Program-made: the position numbers and the translations under genes
NCBI RefSeq assembly: GCF_003111605.1
Contig: NZ_MZGU01000004.1
Location: 124,001 to 188,000 of the forward strand
Origin: Methanobrevibacter woesei
GTDB taxonomy: Archaea > Methanobacteriota > Methanobacteria > Methanobacteriales > Methanobacteriaceae
DNA length: 64,000 nucleotides
Direction of reading: 5' to 3'
Part shown: positions 16,814 to 26,986 of the stretch, piece after piece
Position numbering within the stretch: position 1 is the stretch's first letter
Layout of the letters: each line of letters starts with the position of its first letter
Notes under the pieces: generated by a model
The model's database searches: none
Told to the model about the DNA's origin: nothing
Seen by the model: the letters and a program-made list of their open reading frames with translations, nothing else

Positions 16814-18612
16814 TGGAGAGGAATGTTGTTATTTTAGATGTTGATTATGTAACTCATGATGATAAACCTGTTGTTCGCCTTTTTGCAAAAGATGGTGAAG
16901 ATAATGTCATTTTAATTGATGATTCATTTCAGCCTTATCTTTATGTTTTACCTGTGGGATTTCCAGAAGATTGTATAAATGAAATCAATGAAGAATTAGA
17001 TGATGTCATTGTTGAGGAAGTTGTGAAAAAAGATTTTCAAGTTGAAACAGATTTTATAAAAGTAACTTTCAAACATCCACAAATATTGGCTAAAAATAGG
17101 GATCTTTTAAGAGGATTAAGTGAAGTTGCAGAAATTAGAGAGTTTGACATTCCTTTTTATAGAAGATATCTAATCAATAATAATGTTGTTCCAATGACAG
17201 AAGTTAAAGCTGTTGGACAGTCCATACCTTCTTTTGGAAATTTGGAAGCTGATGAATTAGGTATTGAAATTATCAAATTGGAAGAACCTTTAACATTGGT
17301 TAAAGATAATCTTCAGGATTTTAGAATTCTTAGTTTTGATTTAGAGGTGAGAAATCCTCATGGGATGCCTAATTCTGAAGAAGATGAGATTATTATGATT
17401 GGTGTTGCAAGTAATTTTGGGCTTCGCCAGGTAATATCTACAAAAAACAAGACTAATCCTAAAGAATCTTTTGTTTGTCAGGTTAGCTCTGAAAAAGAGA
17501 TGATTGAAACTTTTGTTGATATTATAAGAGACAACAATGTTGATATTATAGTAGGTTATAATTCAGATAATTTTGACTTCCCTTACCTAAAGGATAGGGC
17601 AAGAATTTTAGGTGTTGATTTAGATATTGGAATGGATGGATCTTCGATTAAATTTATTAGACGTGGTTATGCTAACGCTGCAAATATTAAAGGGATTATT
17701 CACGTAGATTTATATCTTGTCATGAGAAGGTATATGACACTTGATAGATATACACTCGAAAGAGTATATTTGGAACTTTTTGGTGTTGAGAAGATCGATG
17801 TTCCAGGAGAAAGAATCTGGGAATTTTGGGATAATGGTGGTGAAGAGTTAGATAATTTATTTGATTACTCATTAGATGATGTAGTGGCTACTTTAGAAAT
17901 AGCTGAACAAACATTGCCTTTAAATTTAGAACTTACTCGTATTGTAGGTCAACCTTTATTTGATTTAAGTCGTATGGCTACTGGTCAACAAGCAGAATGG
18001 TTTTTAGTTAAAGAAGCCTATTGGGATGATGAAGTAGTTCCAAATAAACCTGGTGGTGCTAATTTTGCTGTAAGACAAGCTGAAGAGGATAATGAGGGGG
18101 GATATGTAAAAGAGCCTGAAAAAGGTTTACATGAAAATTTAGTTCAGTTTGATTTTAGAAGCCTATATCCAAGTATTATCATTTCTAAAAATATTTCTCC
18201 AGATGTAATCGAATTTGGTGAAGTAGAAAATATTGGGGATTATAATATCGCTCCAGAACATGATTTTAAGTTTAAAAAAGAGCCTAAAGGTTTTATTCCT
18301 TCAGTTATTGCTAAAATTTTAAATGAGCGTTTCAAGATTAAAAAACAGATGAAAGCATCAACTGATGAAACTGAGAAAAAATCATTAGATGTACAGCAGC
18401 AAGCAATAAAAAGATTGGCAAATACTATGTATGGAATTTATGGTTTTCCAAGATTTAGATGGTATTCCTTTGAATGTGCTAAAGCTATTACTGCATGGGG
18501 AAGGCAATATATTAAAAAATCTATAAAAGAAGCAGAAAATTTCGGTTTTTATGCAATATACGCTGATACTGATGGGTTCTATGCAAAATATAAAAAAAGT
18601 AATGAAGAATAA
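16813..18612 (+). CDS. polB1: DNA polymerase B, large part (PolB1) of a split enzyme
   Basis: Family-B replicative or repair polymerase. It has the N-terminal domain, 3'-5' exonuclease motifs (SFDLEV, YNSDNFDFPYL, YSLDDVVAT), and polymerase motifs A (DFRSLYPSI), B (KRLANTMYGIYG) and C (YADTD). The protein ends about 15 residues after motif C at a TAA, so the thumb is absent. In Methanothermobacter thermautotrophicus PolB is encoded as two separate genes, a large and a small part; the same break is expected here. The small gene is not in this window. Not a local frameshift: no thumb-coding sequence follows, and comC begins 5 bases away on the other strand. Confidence 0.92.
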   Translation: MERNVVILDVDYVTHDDKPVVRLFAKDGEDNVILIDDSFQPYLYVLPVGFPEDCINEINEELDDVIVEEVVKKDFQVETDFIKVTFKHPQILAKNRDLLRGLSEVAEIREFDIPFYRRYLINNNVVPMTEVKAVGQSIPSFGNLEADELGIEIIKLEEPLTLVKDNLQDFRILSFDLEVRNPHGMPNSEEDEIIMIGVASNFGLRQVISTKNKTNPKESFVCQVSSEKEMIETFVDIIRDNNVDIIVGYNSDNFDFPYLKDRARILGVDLDIGMDGSSIKFIRRGYANAANIKGIIHVDLYLVMRRYMTLDRYTLERVYLELFGVEKIDVPGERIWEFWDNGGEELDNLFDYSLDDVVATLEIAEQTLPLNLELTRIVGQPLFDLSRMATGQQAEWFLVKEAYWDDEVVPNKPGGANFAVRQAEEDNEGGYVKEPEKGLHENLVQFDFRSLYPSIIISKNISPDVIEFGEVENIGDYNIAPEHDFKFKKEPKGFIPSVIAKILNERFKIKKQMKASTDETEKKSLDVQQQAIKRLANTMYGIYGFPRFRWYSFECAKAITAWGRQYIKKSIKEAENFGFYAIYADTDGFYAKYKKSNEE

Positions 18613-18617
18613 TTAAT

Positions 18618-19643
18618 TTATTCTTCTAAATAGGAATCAATATCGATTTCTAAATCAGAACAGATTTCTTTTAATTGTTCATATAATTTTTCATCGATTT
18701 CCATTCCATTAGCTTCAGCTTCAGCTATTCTTTTGACTTCTAAATCACCTGGAACAAAGGTGTCTCCTGTGTCTCTTACTTCTTGACAAAATGCTTCAGT
18801 TTGTTCTTTGAATGTTTCTGGGTCAACAAATTTAGAAGGATCAATAGCTAAGTATAAATCTCCTTTTGTACAGTCTTTAGTAGGGTCTGCAGTACCAGTA
18901 ACTTCTTTACCCCATGCTGCACTTACTAATGGTCCAGTTAATAATTCAATCATAAATGCTAATCCATATCCTTTATGTGCACCAAATGGTAAGATGGATC
19001 CTTTTAATCCTTCATCAGGATCAGTGGTTGGGTTTCCGTCAGCATCTAATGCCCATCCTTCTGGGATTGAATTTCCTTTTCTTCTTGCTTCTAATAATTT
19101 TCCACGTGCAGTAGCAGAAGTTGCCATATCAAGAGCGATGTAAGTATCTGATGGAATACCAATAGCTATTGGGTTAGTACCTAAGAGTGCTTTACTTGCA
19201 CCTAATGGTGCGATTGCAGGTTCAGTATTTGCAATTACAAGACCAATAACTCCATCTCTAATAGCTAAATCAGAATAAAATCCAGTTACACCAAAGTGGT
19301 TTGAGTTATGTACACCTACACATCCTACACCTATTTCTTTAGCTTTTTTAATAGCTAATTTCATAGCTTTGTAAGATACTGCTTGTCCAAATCCACTGTT
19401 ACCGTTAATTAAAGCTATTGCAGGAGTTTCTTTTTCAATAGTTATGTTATCTTCTAAATTGATAGTTCCTGCTTCAATACTTTTTAAGTATTGTGGGAAT
19501 CTTCCAAGTCCATGGGAAGTAAATCCTTTTAAGTCTGCATCAATAGTTGCTTCAGCTACTAATTCGCAGTCTTCTTCACTTGCACCTAATTTTTTCAATA
19601 TTTCTTTTACAAGGCTTATTTCATTATCTTTTGTAATTTTCAT
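18618..19643 (-). CDS. comC: L-sulfolactate/malate dehydrogenase, Ldh2 family
   Basis: NAD(P)-dependent 2-hydroxyacid dehydrogenase of the Ldh_2/MDH family. In methanogens with the phosphosulfolactate route it oxidises sulfolactate to sulfopyruvate for coenzyme M. Signatures: SHGLGRFPQY near residue 44, GVGCVGVHNSNHFGVTGFYS (catalytic His) near 110, GTNPIAIGIPS and FGAHKGYGLAFMIELL. 341 residues is normal. comB of the same pathway is at 35.9 kb. Some relatives prefer malate, so substrate is by context. Confidence 0.85.
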   Translation of the reverse strand: MKITKDNEISLVKEILKKLGASEEDCELVAEATIDADLKGFTSHGLGRFPQYLKSIEAGTINLEDNITIEKETPAIALINGNSGFGQAVSYKAMKLAIKKAKEIGVGCVGVHNSNHFGVTGFYSDLAIRDGVIGLVIANTEPAIAPLGASKALLGTNPIAIGIPSDTYIALDMATSATARGKLLEARRKGNSIPEGWALDADGNPTTDPDEGLKGSILPFGAHKGYGLAFMIELLTGPLVSAAWGKEVTGTADPTKDCTKGDLYLAIDPSKFVDPETFKEQTEAFCQEVRDTGDTFVPGDLEVKRIAEAEANGMEIDEKLYEQLKEICSDLEIDIDSYLEE

Positions 19644-19654
19644 TTTGCTCTCTC

Positions 19655-20674
19655 CTAATATTCAACTTCAGTTCCTTCAAAGGTTTTAACTACAATTTTA
19701 TCTTCTTCAATTACTTTACCAATTATTTGACAATTGCAATATTCTTTTAAAGTTTCCATTATTTTGTCAGCTTCTTCCTCTTCAGTTATTACAACAAAAC
19801 CTACTCCCATGTTGAAAACTTTGTACATTTCTTTTAAAGGAACATTTTGTTCATAAATAAGTTTAAAAATTTCAGGGACTTCTGGAAGATCGTTTATTTC
19901 ATAACCTACGTTCTTTTTTAATCTTTTAAGGTTAGTGAATCCTCCGCCAGTAATATGTGCTAAACCATTGATTTTGTAATTTTCTTTAAATAATCTAACA
20001 ATTGGTTCAACATATAATGTAGTTGGTCTAAGTAATTCTTCACCGATGGTTGTGTCACCATTTGGCATTTTATCATCAATAGCATATCCTGCATCATCAA
20101 ATAATGCTTTTCTTGCTAAACTGTATCCATTACTGTGAATACCATTACTTTCAATACCAATCAAGACATTTCCAGGAGTTATATCCTCACCAGTGATTAT
20201 TTTATCAACATCAACGAAACCAATTCCAGTTCCAGCAATATCGAAATCTTTAATGATTCCTGGTAATGATGCTGTTTCTCCACCAATAATAGCTATTTTA
20301 GATTCAATAGCTCCTTTAACTAATCCTTCAGCGATTTCACTAGCCATTTCAGGGTTTGGTTCTTCAACAGCAAGATAATCTACTAAAGCAATTGGTTCTG
20401 CACCGACACAAAGTATATCGTTAACAACCATAGCTATACAATCAATACCGACTGTATCAAATTTATTCATCATTTTGGCAATTAATATTTTACTACCTAC
20501 TCCATCAGTACTCATTGCAATAGCTTTATCACCTAATCTTACAAGAGCAGCATAATGGCCACTATCTGTGATTATATCTCTATATTTAAGAGTTGATTTG
20601 AGTTTGGATGCTAACTTGTCAACAGTAACAGCCTCAAGGTCTATATCAACACCGGATTCTGAATATGTAACCAT
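19655..20674 (-). CDS. purM: phosphoribosylformylglycinamidine cyclo-ligase
   Basis: AIR synthetase of purine biosynthesis: ATP-dependent ring closure of FGAM. Landmarks: [11 protein letters not shown] and [23 protein letters not shown] (ATP and phosphate binding), [25 protein letters not shown] and [15 protein letters not shown]. 339 residues is typical. Separated from downstream comC by 11 bases, so probably co-transcribed. Confidence 0.95.
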   Translation of the reverse strand: MVTYSESGVDIDLEAVTVDKLASKLKSTLKYRDIITDSGHYAALVRLGDKAIAMSTDGVGSKILIAKMMNKFDTVGIDCIAMVVNDILCVGAEPIALVDYLAVEEPNPEMASEIAEGLVKGAIESKIAIIGGETASLPGIIKDFDIAGTGIGFVDVDKIITGEDITPGNVLIGIESNGIHSNGYSLARKALFDDAGYAIDDKMPNGDTTIGEELLRPTTLYVEPIVRLFKENYKINGLAHITGGGFTNLKRLKKNVGYEINDLPEVPEIFKLIYEQNVPLKEMYKVFNMGVGFVVITEEEEADKIMETLKEYCNCQIIGKVIEEDKIVVKTFEGTEVEY

Positions 20675-20776
20675 CTCATCACCTATTTTTTAATTAAATG
20701 TAAATAGTTTGATTATTTTTTTTAAAGTATAACATTATATAATATGTTTAGATTCCTATTTAATTATTTGTTATTT

Positions 20777-22687
20777 TTATTGAATTCTCACACAATCTAA
20801 ATTAAGTGGTGTTTTTGTTTCAATTTTATAACTTCTATGTACACTTGATGCTAAGTCAACAGTTTTATATGGATCTCCGTGGCAGGTAATGACTTTTTCA
20901 GGTCTTGGATTTAACCTTTTAACGTAATCCATTAATTGGCGTCTGTTAGAGTGACCACTAAATCCATTAATGGTTTTAATTTCCATTTTAACATTGAATA
21001 CTTTTGTTTTTCCATCTTCTTCAAGAGGAACTTCTTTCCATCCTTTTTGTATTCTTCTTCCGAGAGATCCTTCAGATTGATATCCTACAAATATTAAGGT
21101 GTTTCTTTCATCTTCACATAACCATTTGAAGTATTCAACTGAATTACCTCCAGTTAACATACCTGATGTTGAAAGAATGATTGCTGGTTGTTTACTTTCA
21201 ACAAGTTCTTTTCTTTGGTCTAAACTTTGAACTTTAAGGAACATATCTGAGATAAATGGATTTCTGCCCATATGGAATATTTGATCTCTTAAATCTTTAC
21301 TTAAATATTCAGGTCTTGCAGTATGGATAGCTGTTGCTTCCCAAATCATACCATCAATGTATATAGGTACCTCTTCAATCATTCCATGACGCATATATTC
21401 TTCAAGTACAACCATAAGCTCTTGTGCTCTTCCTACAGCAAATACTGGAACTAAAACTTTTCCACCACGTTTAAGTGTTTTATATATAGTTTTCATCATT
21501 TCTTTTTCAGCAGAGTTTCTAGATGGTTGCACATCTTCTCTTCCACCATAAGTACTTTCCATAATCACAGTTTCAGAACGTGGGAATCTGGTGGTAGCAG
21601 GTTCAAGTAATCTACTTCTTTCATACTTGAAATCTCCAGTATAAACTAAGTTATGAGCTCCGTCACCAATATGCATATGGGACATAGCTGAACCAAGGAT
21701 ATGTCCTGCATTATGTAAAGTTAATCTAATGTCTGGAGATATGTCAGTTACTTCTCCATAATCTAATGTAATTGTGTTTTTAATAGCTTTTTGAACATGT
21801 TTTACATTAAATGGTAATGGATTTCCTTCTCTGTGAGCAATATCAATATGATCTAATTGTAATAAAGTCATTAAATCTCTTGTTGGTGTTGTACAGTATA
21901 CAGGTCCTTCATAACCATAATGATATAAGTATGGTAAGAATCCACAATGGTCTAAGTGAGCATGTGAAATAATAACTGCATCTAATTCTTCAATTGAGAA
22001 TTCTGGAACATTTAAATAAGGAAAAGCATTTTTATTATCTGTTGCAGCAACGTTAACTCCACAATCTAATAATACTCTACTATTTGGAGTTTGTAAAAGC
22101 ATGGAGGAACGTCCTACTTCTTTAAATCCTCCCATGGATGTTACTCTTGCCCAATCATTAGGATATTTACTTCCTTGATGGATTTGTTTTCCAAGTCTTT
22201 GTAACATCTTTTTACGGTCTTTGCTACTATTTTTTAATATTCCTCTGATTTTTCCAATTATTTCAGAACTAATTGGTGGTGTTCTCAATATTTTTGGAGC
22301 CCACCCTGTATTTTTAACAATATTTCTAGATGTTGCACCAAATTTACCAATTACAAGTCCTGGTTTTTTAGCAGTAATAACAACTTCTCCTGTTACAGTG
22401 TCAAAATAGATATCAGTAATTTCAGCACCATCAGGAACGATTTCATGAACTTTTTCAATAGTCTTTTCAGGACTTAATAATACGCTTTTATCTGAACGAA
22501 TGATAATTCTTTTTCTTAAATCTTTAGCTAATGTTCTTATAAGATCGCCATTTTCAGTTATGATTTCTGGGTTTTTAGTGTAAATTACCACTTCTGGACC
22601 CTCGAATTCAACTTTTGAGACTTGGGTTTCAGCAGGTAATTTTCCTATTATCGCCTTTTTAATATCTTCTAAAATCTCTGAAGTCAT
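20777..22687 (-). CDS. fttA: aCPSF1/FttA transcription termination ribonuclease
   Basis: Beta-CASP metallo-beta-lactamase nuclease that cleaves nascent RNA at U-rich sites and ends transcription genome-wide in archaea. Two N-terminal KH-type domains (about 1-145; GXXG seen as IGKFG near 113) precede the catalytic domain, whose zinc motif is HAHLDH (His242, His244, Asp246, His247). Beta-CASP motifs include a late GFSGHSNR and a C-terminal CHGDP. 636 residues matches the family. Transcribed away from the proteasome beta gene with a 135-base gap. Confidence 0.95.
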   Translation of the reverse strand: MTSEILEDIKKAIIGKLPAETQVSKVEFEGPEVVIYTKNPEIITENGDLIRTLAKDLRKRIIIRSDKSVLLSPEKTIEKVHEIVPDGAEITDIYFDTVTGEVVITAKKPGLVIGKFGATSRNIVKNTGWAPKILRTPPISSEIIGKIRGILKNSSKDRKKMLQRLGKQIHQGSKYPNDWARVTSMGGFKEVGRSSMLLQTPNSRVLLDCGVNVAATDNKNAFPYLNVPEFSIEELDAVIISHAHLDHCGFLPYLYHYGYEGPVYCTTPTRDLMTLLQLDHIDIAHREGNPLPFNVKHVQKAIKNTITLDYGEVTDISPDIRLTLHNAGHILGSAMSHMHIGDGAHNLVYTGDFKYERSRLLEPATTRFPRSETVIMESTYGGREDVQPSRNSAEKEMMKTIYKTLKRGGKVLVPVFAVGRAQELMVVLEEYMRHGMIEEVPIYIDGMIWEATAIHTARPEYLSKDLRDQIFHMGRNPFISDMFLKVQSLDQRKELVESKQPAIILSTSGMLTGGNSVEYFKWLCEDERNTLIFVGYQSEGSLGRRIQKGWKEVPLEEDGKTKVFNVKMEIKTINGFSGHSNRRQLMDYVKRLNPRPEKVITCHGDPYKTVDLASSVHRSYKIETKTPLNLDCVRIQ

Positions 22688-22822
22688 ATAATCCCTTCAA
22701 AAAAAGTGAGATGTGTAAAAATAGGTCATGAAAAGCTTTTAATAGCTATAATTAGTTTATAACGCCATAACTCTATTTACACAATTATATAAAAAAATAG
22801 TTAGTTATGAAAATTAGTTTCC

Positions 22823-23437
22823 TTATATTTTTTCTAGAATATCATTAACTTTTTCATTATCTAACATTTCGTAGCCGTTTTCATCTACTTTAGCAACTAA
22901 AAATCCATTTCCGGAGTAAGTGTCACGTTCAGCAGCAGCTTTGATTGCTCTTACAGCTACTTCTAATCCTTCTTCAACAGTTATTTCATCATGGAATCTA
23001 TCTTCAAGCACTCCATATGCAGTAATTGATCCTGAACCAGTTGATATGTATGTATCTTTGATCATACCTCCTGCTGGGTCTAAGGAGTAAATAGAAGGTC
23101 CTTCATCATCAACACCACCAAGTAAAGTTTGGACATATGCTGGTCCAGAACGTAAAATATTTGCTGTTAATGATGCAGCAGCTTTAATACTAATCTTATC
23201 GTTGTTTCTTAATTGGTAAAGTGATACTTCAGCCTCAATTATTTTCATTAAGTTTTGAGCATCTCCAACAGAACCTGCGATTGTAGTTACAATATGATCA
23301 TCAATTTTAAATATTTTTTCAGCTACTTTATGAGCTACTAAGTTTCCCATAGTTGCTCTTCTTTCACTTGCAAATACAACACCGTCCTTACATGTAATAC
23401 CTACGGTTGTTGTTCCTTCTAAAATTTTATCTTTCAT
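22823..23437 (-). CDS. psmB: proteasome beta subunit
   Basis: Catalytic subunit of the 20S proteasome. A short propeptide ends at Gly8, exposing Thr9 as the active-site nucleophile (GTTTVGI); Lys and Asp of the catalytic triad lie in the following strands (ERRATMG region, with the Lys near residue 41), and SGNGFLVAKV is near the C terminus. 204 residues is normal. Monocistronic; 195-base divergent promoter region shared with the Taw2-like gene. Confidence 0.95.
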   Translation of the reverse strand: MKDKILEGTTTVGITCKDGVVFASERRATMGNLVAHKVAEKIFKIDDHIVTTIAGSVGDAQNLMKIIEAEVSLYQLRNNDKISIKAAASLTANILRSGPAYVQTLLGGVDDEGPSIYSLDPAGGMIKDTYISTGSGSITAYGVLEDRFHDEITVEEGLEVAVRAIKAAAERDTYSGNGFLVAKVDENGYEMLDNEKVNDILEKI

Positions 23438-23632
23438 TTATAACACCTCTTATAAGTATTCAAAATAATATTATTTCAACTACTTCATAGGTTAATATAA
23501 TAAAAATAATTAATACATTACTATAATTAATATTTATTAAAATCAGAATCAAATAATTAGTATAAACTAACTAATAATCATTATTGTATATTTATATATA
23601 TAAATCTTTCTTATTTTCTTTTAGGTGTTAAT

Positions 23633-24370
23633 ATGAAATGGAAAAAAATTGGGGATATTCTTGTTGTAGATGATAAATTCGGTGATAAATCCTTAGAAGA
23701 GTTAAAATCTATAGCTAACAAGGAAAAAGTAGAATCTATAATCGAAATTGACAATATTTATGGTGTTAAAAGGGAACCTCATTATAAATTTCTTTTGGGC
23801 AGTAAAAGTGAAACTATTAATAAAGAAAATGGTTGTTACTTTAAGTTGGATTTAACTAAAGTAATGTGGTCTAAAGGCAATGTTAACGAAAGAATAAGAA
23901 TAGCAAACCTTGTTGAAGATGATGAAACAATAATTGATATGTTTGCAGGTATAGGCTACTTTTCAATCCCAATAGCTAAATTCAGCAATGCAAAAGAGAT
24001 TTATTCAATGGAAATTAATCCTAATTCTTTTTATTATCTTAATGAGAACATAAACTTAAATAAAATTAACAATATCACTCCACTTTTAGGAGACTGCAGT
24101 CAGTTGACACCTAATTACAATGCAGATAGAATTTTAATGGGATATGTTAAAACAACTCATCATTATCTTAAAACAGCGGTTGATTCATTAAATAGCGGTG
24201 GAATAATCCATTATCATGAAACAGTACCTGAAAAACTAATGGAAACACGTCCAATATCTCGTATTAGACAGGCAGCAAAAGATAGGGAAGTTGAATTGTT
24301 AAATATTCAAAAAATAAAAAAGTATTCTCCCGGAGTTATGCATGTTGTTGTAGATGCTAGGATAAATTAG
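23633..24370 (+). CDS. taw2: Taw2-like wyosine-forming transferase (Trm5 superfamily)
   Basis: SAM-dependent transferase acting on G37-derived wyosine in tRNA-Phe. The Rossmann motif is DMFAGIGYFSIPIAK near residue 104, then EINPNSF and LLGDCSQ. The position where Trm5 methylases have NPP reads LMGYVKTTHHYL, which with the short length (245) and absent N-terminal D1 domain favours the aminocarboxypropyl-transferring Taw2 over Trm5. Overlaps cofG 3' ends by 14 bases (convergent). Confidence 0.8.
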   Translation: MKWKKIGDILVVDDKFGDKSLEELKSIANKEKVESIIEIDNIYGVKREPHYKFLLGSKSETINKENGCYFKLDLTKVMWSKGNVNERIRIANLVEDDETIIDMFAGIGYFSIPIAKFSNAKEIYSMEINPNSFYYLNENINLNKINNITPLLGDCSQLTPNYNADRILMGYVKTTHHYLKTAVDSLNSGGIIHYHETVPEKLMETRPISRIRQAAKDREVELLNIQKIKKYSPGVMHVVVDARIN

Positions 24371-25442
24371 ATATTGCATCTAAAAGTTTCTCATTTAACC
24401 ATTCTGGAGTTATATATTTATCATAAATACATAATCTTTCAGTTAAGTTAAAACCAACATTATTTGTAAGTTTTTCAAGTTCTTCTAATGCAGGCCATGG
24501 GGATGTTGGATTAACAAAGTCTTTTGAAATCGGTGAAACACCACCCCAATCATCTGCACCACATAATAAGAATATCTGAGCAGTATCATAATTTAAGTTA
24601 GGTGGAACTTGTATTGAGACATCACTATCCTTAAATAATAACTTTGCAGCCACTACAGTACGAATCATATCCATTAAACTAGGTTCTTCACAGTTTTCCA
24701 TCTCAATACCTGGGCTCACTGTAAAGTTTTGAATAATCACTTCCTGAATATGATTGTATTTATCAGATAGTTCTTTAATTGTTAGTAAAGAATCAGCTAT
24801 TTCTTCTTTTGTTTCTCCAATACCAATTAAAATTCCTGTGGTATAGGGTATTTTAAGTTTTCCAGCATTACTTATTGTATCAATTCTCAATTCTGGATCT
24901 TTTCCAGGACTTCTTCTATGAGCTATTGTTTCCATTAATCTTTTTGAAGAATTTTCCAACATTAAACCCATTGATGCATTAACTTCTTTTAATTTTTTAA
25001 GTGCATCATAGCTAAAATTTCCACCATTGGTATGAGGCAATAATTTAGTTTCATTTAATGTCATTAAACAGACATCATAGATATAATCAATCATATTTTT
25101 ATATCCTTTATCCTCAAGAGCTTTAACAACTGCAGGGCTTTCATCTGCATCTTCTCCAAAAGTAAATAATGCTTCTTTACATCCCTGTTTTTCAGCTATT
25201 TTCAATTCTTCAAGAATTTCATCCATATCCTTTAAGATTATGGCATTTTTATCTTCAGGTGTTTTTTTAAAATTGCAGTATCCGCAGTCATTTCTGCAGA
25301 TTTCAGTTAAAGGGATAAAAATATTTTTAGAATAAGTAATGGTGTTATTCTCTTCATTATTAACTGTCTGTTTCATTAAATCGAGTATTTCTTCTTTTTC
25401 TGCAGTTAAAAATGAGAGAATTTCTTCTTTTGTATAGTTCAT
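24357..25442 (-). CDS. cofG: FO synthase subunit CofG
   Basis: Radical-SAM half of FO synthase, forming the deazaflavin chromophore of F420 together with CofH (absent here). The cluster motif is CRNDCGYC (C-x3-C-x2-C) at about residues 49-56, followed by the family's LFTFGEDADESP and later CGADDWGG near 285, typical of CofG/CofH. 361 residues. First in a set of minus-strand genes including a small orphan and mptA. Confidence 0.93.
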   Translation of the reverse strand: MNYTKEEILSFLTAEKEEILDLMKQTVNNEENNTITYSKNIFIPLTEICRNDCGYCNFKKTPEDKNAIILKDMDEILEELKIAEKQGCKEALFTFGEDADESPAVVKALEDKGYKNMIDYIYDVCLMTLNETKLLPHTNGGNFSYDALKKLKEVNASMGLMLENSSKRLMETIAHRRSPGKDPELRIDTISNAGKLKIPYTTGILIGIGETKEEIADSLLTIKELSDKYNHIQEVIIQNFTVSPGIEMENCEEPSLMDMIRTVVAAKLLFKDSDVSIQVPPNLNYDTAQIFLLCGADDWGGVSPISKDFVNPTSPWPALEELEKLTNNVGFNLTERLCIYDKYITPEWLNEKLLDAISNLS

Positions 25443-25450
25443 TTTATCAT

Positions 25451-25888
25451 TTATCTTTCATTGTCTGAAACAGTAACTTCGACATATAATGGAGGGAGTT
25501 CATGTTTATCTTCCCAAATTGCTATTATAACATCACAATCTGGAAGTTCAAATACTTTATATTCTACAACAAGACCCATTCCCTCTAACTCTTTTTTCAT
25601 TCTTGTAAAACCATGTGAATCAACAGCAGTTGTTGGTTCTTCTTTAGATTGGATGTGTTTATCTCCAAGCTCAAGAATGTCTCTTATTTTTTCATCAGAA
25701 GTTACTTCTTTTCCTCCAAGAAGTTCTCCAATTTCATTAATTTTATCGTGGAACTGGTCAAGGGGAATTACAGATCTTGATCTGCCTCTAACAATTAGAA
25801 TTTTTTCATTATCTATAGCTGGTTGTGATCCTTTAAATGCATCAAAAAAACCCATTACTTGTCCAGCTACTTCGTATAATTTTTGCAT
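25451..25888 (-). CDS. small methanogen-conserved protein (possibly DUF2120)
   Basis: 145 residues, soluble, without a motif I can assign a chemistry to. It has the look of the DUF2120 family restricted to methanogens, but that is from memory and uncertain. It ends 8 bases before cofG begins and starts 12 bases after mptA ends, so it is inside a three-gene unit flanked by the first methanopterin enzyme and an F420 enzyme. A cofactor-linked role is a guess from position. Confidence 0.6.
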   Translation of the reverse strand: MQKLYEVAGQVMGFFDAFKGSQPAIDNEKILIVRGRSRSVIPLDQFHDKINEIGELLGGKEVTSDEKIRDILELGDKHIQSKEEPTTAVDSHGFTRMKKELEGMGLVVEYKVFELPDCDVIIAIWEDKHELPPLYVEVTVSDNER

Positions 25889-25900
25889 CTAATCAAATCC

Positions 25901-26842
25901 TTATTGAACATCTAATTCTTCTTTTAATTCACCCATAGTTGTTACTTTTTCTGCATAAGCATTGTGTCTATGGATACTTTCATAATTTTCTTGACGTGCT
26001 GTAATTAAAGTGTCATCAGGGAAATCTCCATACATGTTGACAATTTTTTCCATCATGTTTCTAACACAGTCTTCAACAAAAACAGGATTTTTATGAGCAG
26101 ACATTACAACAGCATTTTCATCAGGTCTTTTTAATAATTCACAAACTGGAGAACTCATAGAAGATTCAATCATATTGATTATGTCTTCCCCTTTTACAAT
26201 GTATTTTTCAGGAACTTCTATTAATAAGGTTCCAACTCCTCTTTGGTTGTGGGAAGCAAATGTTACAGTGTTTAAGACTTTTTCTGTTGTTTCTTCATCT
26301 AAGAATTCTAATAATTTGTTTTTATCAGATTCTTTCACAGATTCTTGTGCACAAGGACAAACAGTCATTCCTGTTACTTCTGCACCAATGCTTTTTCTGA
26401 TTTTTATATCTTCATTGTCATCTCTGACTCCAACAGCTTTTGCTATAAGTTTAGCCATTTCTTGTGTTTTGTTTTTTGTCACTGGAGATTCTTTAACAAA
26501 CATATAATCTGTAACCATTGAAACTTCAACACGTTTTGCATATTCGTGCTTTTTCATCATTTTATTCACGATTTCAGCACATATGATTTCAACTTCAACA
26601 GATTTGTCATTTGCAACGTCTTCCATTACTTCACTAATAGCCTCAGGGCTTCTAGACATATGTACTCCTTTTTGATCATTTGGTAAATCTACAAATGCAT
26701 CAAAAGTAGGTACTAATATAATAGGTCTTTTATCTTTTCTCTCTAATTGTAATAATTTTTTTACTCCAGTTACTCCTACTCTAGTTAAACTAATAGGAAT
26801 ATTTGGAGAGTCATCTTGTGTATCAGGTAAACAAACTACCAA
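25901..26842 (-). CDS. mptA: GTP cyclohydrolase MptA (type IV)
   Basis: Fe(II)-dependent GTP cyclohydrolase opening the methanopterin pathway; it yields 7,8-dihydro-D-neopterin 2',3'-cyclic phosphate. The family N terminus CLPDTQDDSPNIPISLTRVGVTG is present, as are VCPCAQE near residue 164 (metal-binding Cys region) and FASHNQRG. 313 residues is normal. No ATG precedes the conserved CLPDTQ; the start is TTG 26842, with GAGG 8 bases upstream. Confidence 0.93.
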   Translation of the reverse strand: MVVCLPDTQDDSPNIPISLTRVGVTGVKKLLQLERKDKRPIILVPTFDAFVDLPNDQKGVHMSRSPEAISEVMEDVANDKSVEVEIICAEIVNKMMKKHEYAKRVEVSMVTDYMFVKESPVTKNKTQEMAKLIAKAVGVRDDNEDIKIRKSIGAEVTGMTVCPCAQESVKESDKNKLLEFLDEETTEKVLNTVTFASHNQRGVGTLLIEVPEKYIVKGEDIINMIESSMSSPVCELLKRPDENAVVMSAHKNPVFVEDCVRNMMEKIVNMYGDFPDDTLITARQENYESIHRHNAYAEKVTTMGELKEELDVQ

Positions 26843-26986
26843 TTGTAAAACCTCGGTTTATATTAAATTTATAATATAATAATTTATTTTTTATATTTAA
26901 ATACTTTTTTTTTTAATTAAACTAAATTTCAGTATTTTTTTAAAAAAAGAGTCTAAAAAAAGTTTTTAAAAATATAATAGATAAAA

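Noticed and set aside
16813-18620. PolB as a pseudogene by truncation
   Set aside because: The break point right after motif C matches the known two-gene PolB of Methanobacteriales, and no thumb-coding remnant follows.
25461-25892. 143-codon plus-strand frame opposite the small orphan gene
   Set aside because: Exact shadow of the minus-strand gene, with Ser-rich composition typical of antisense frames.
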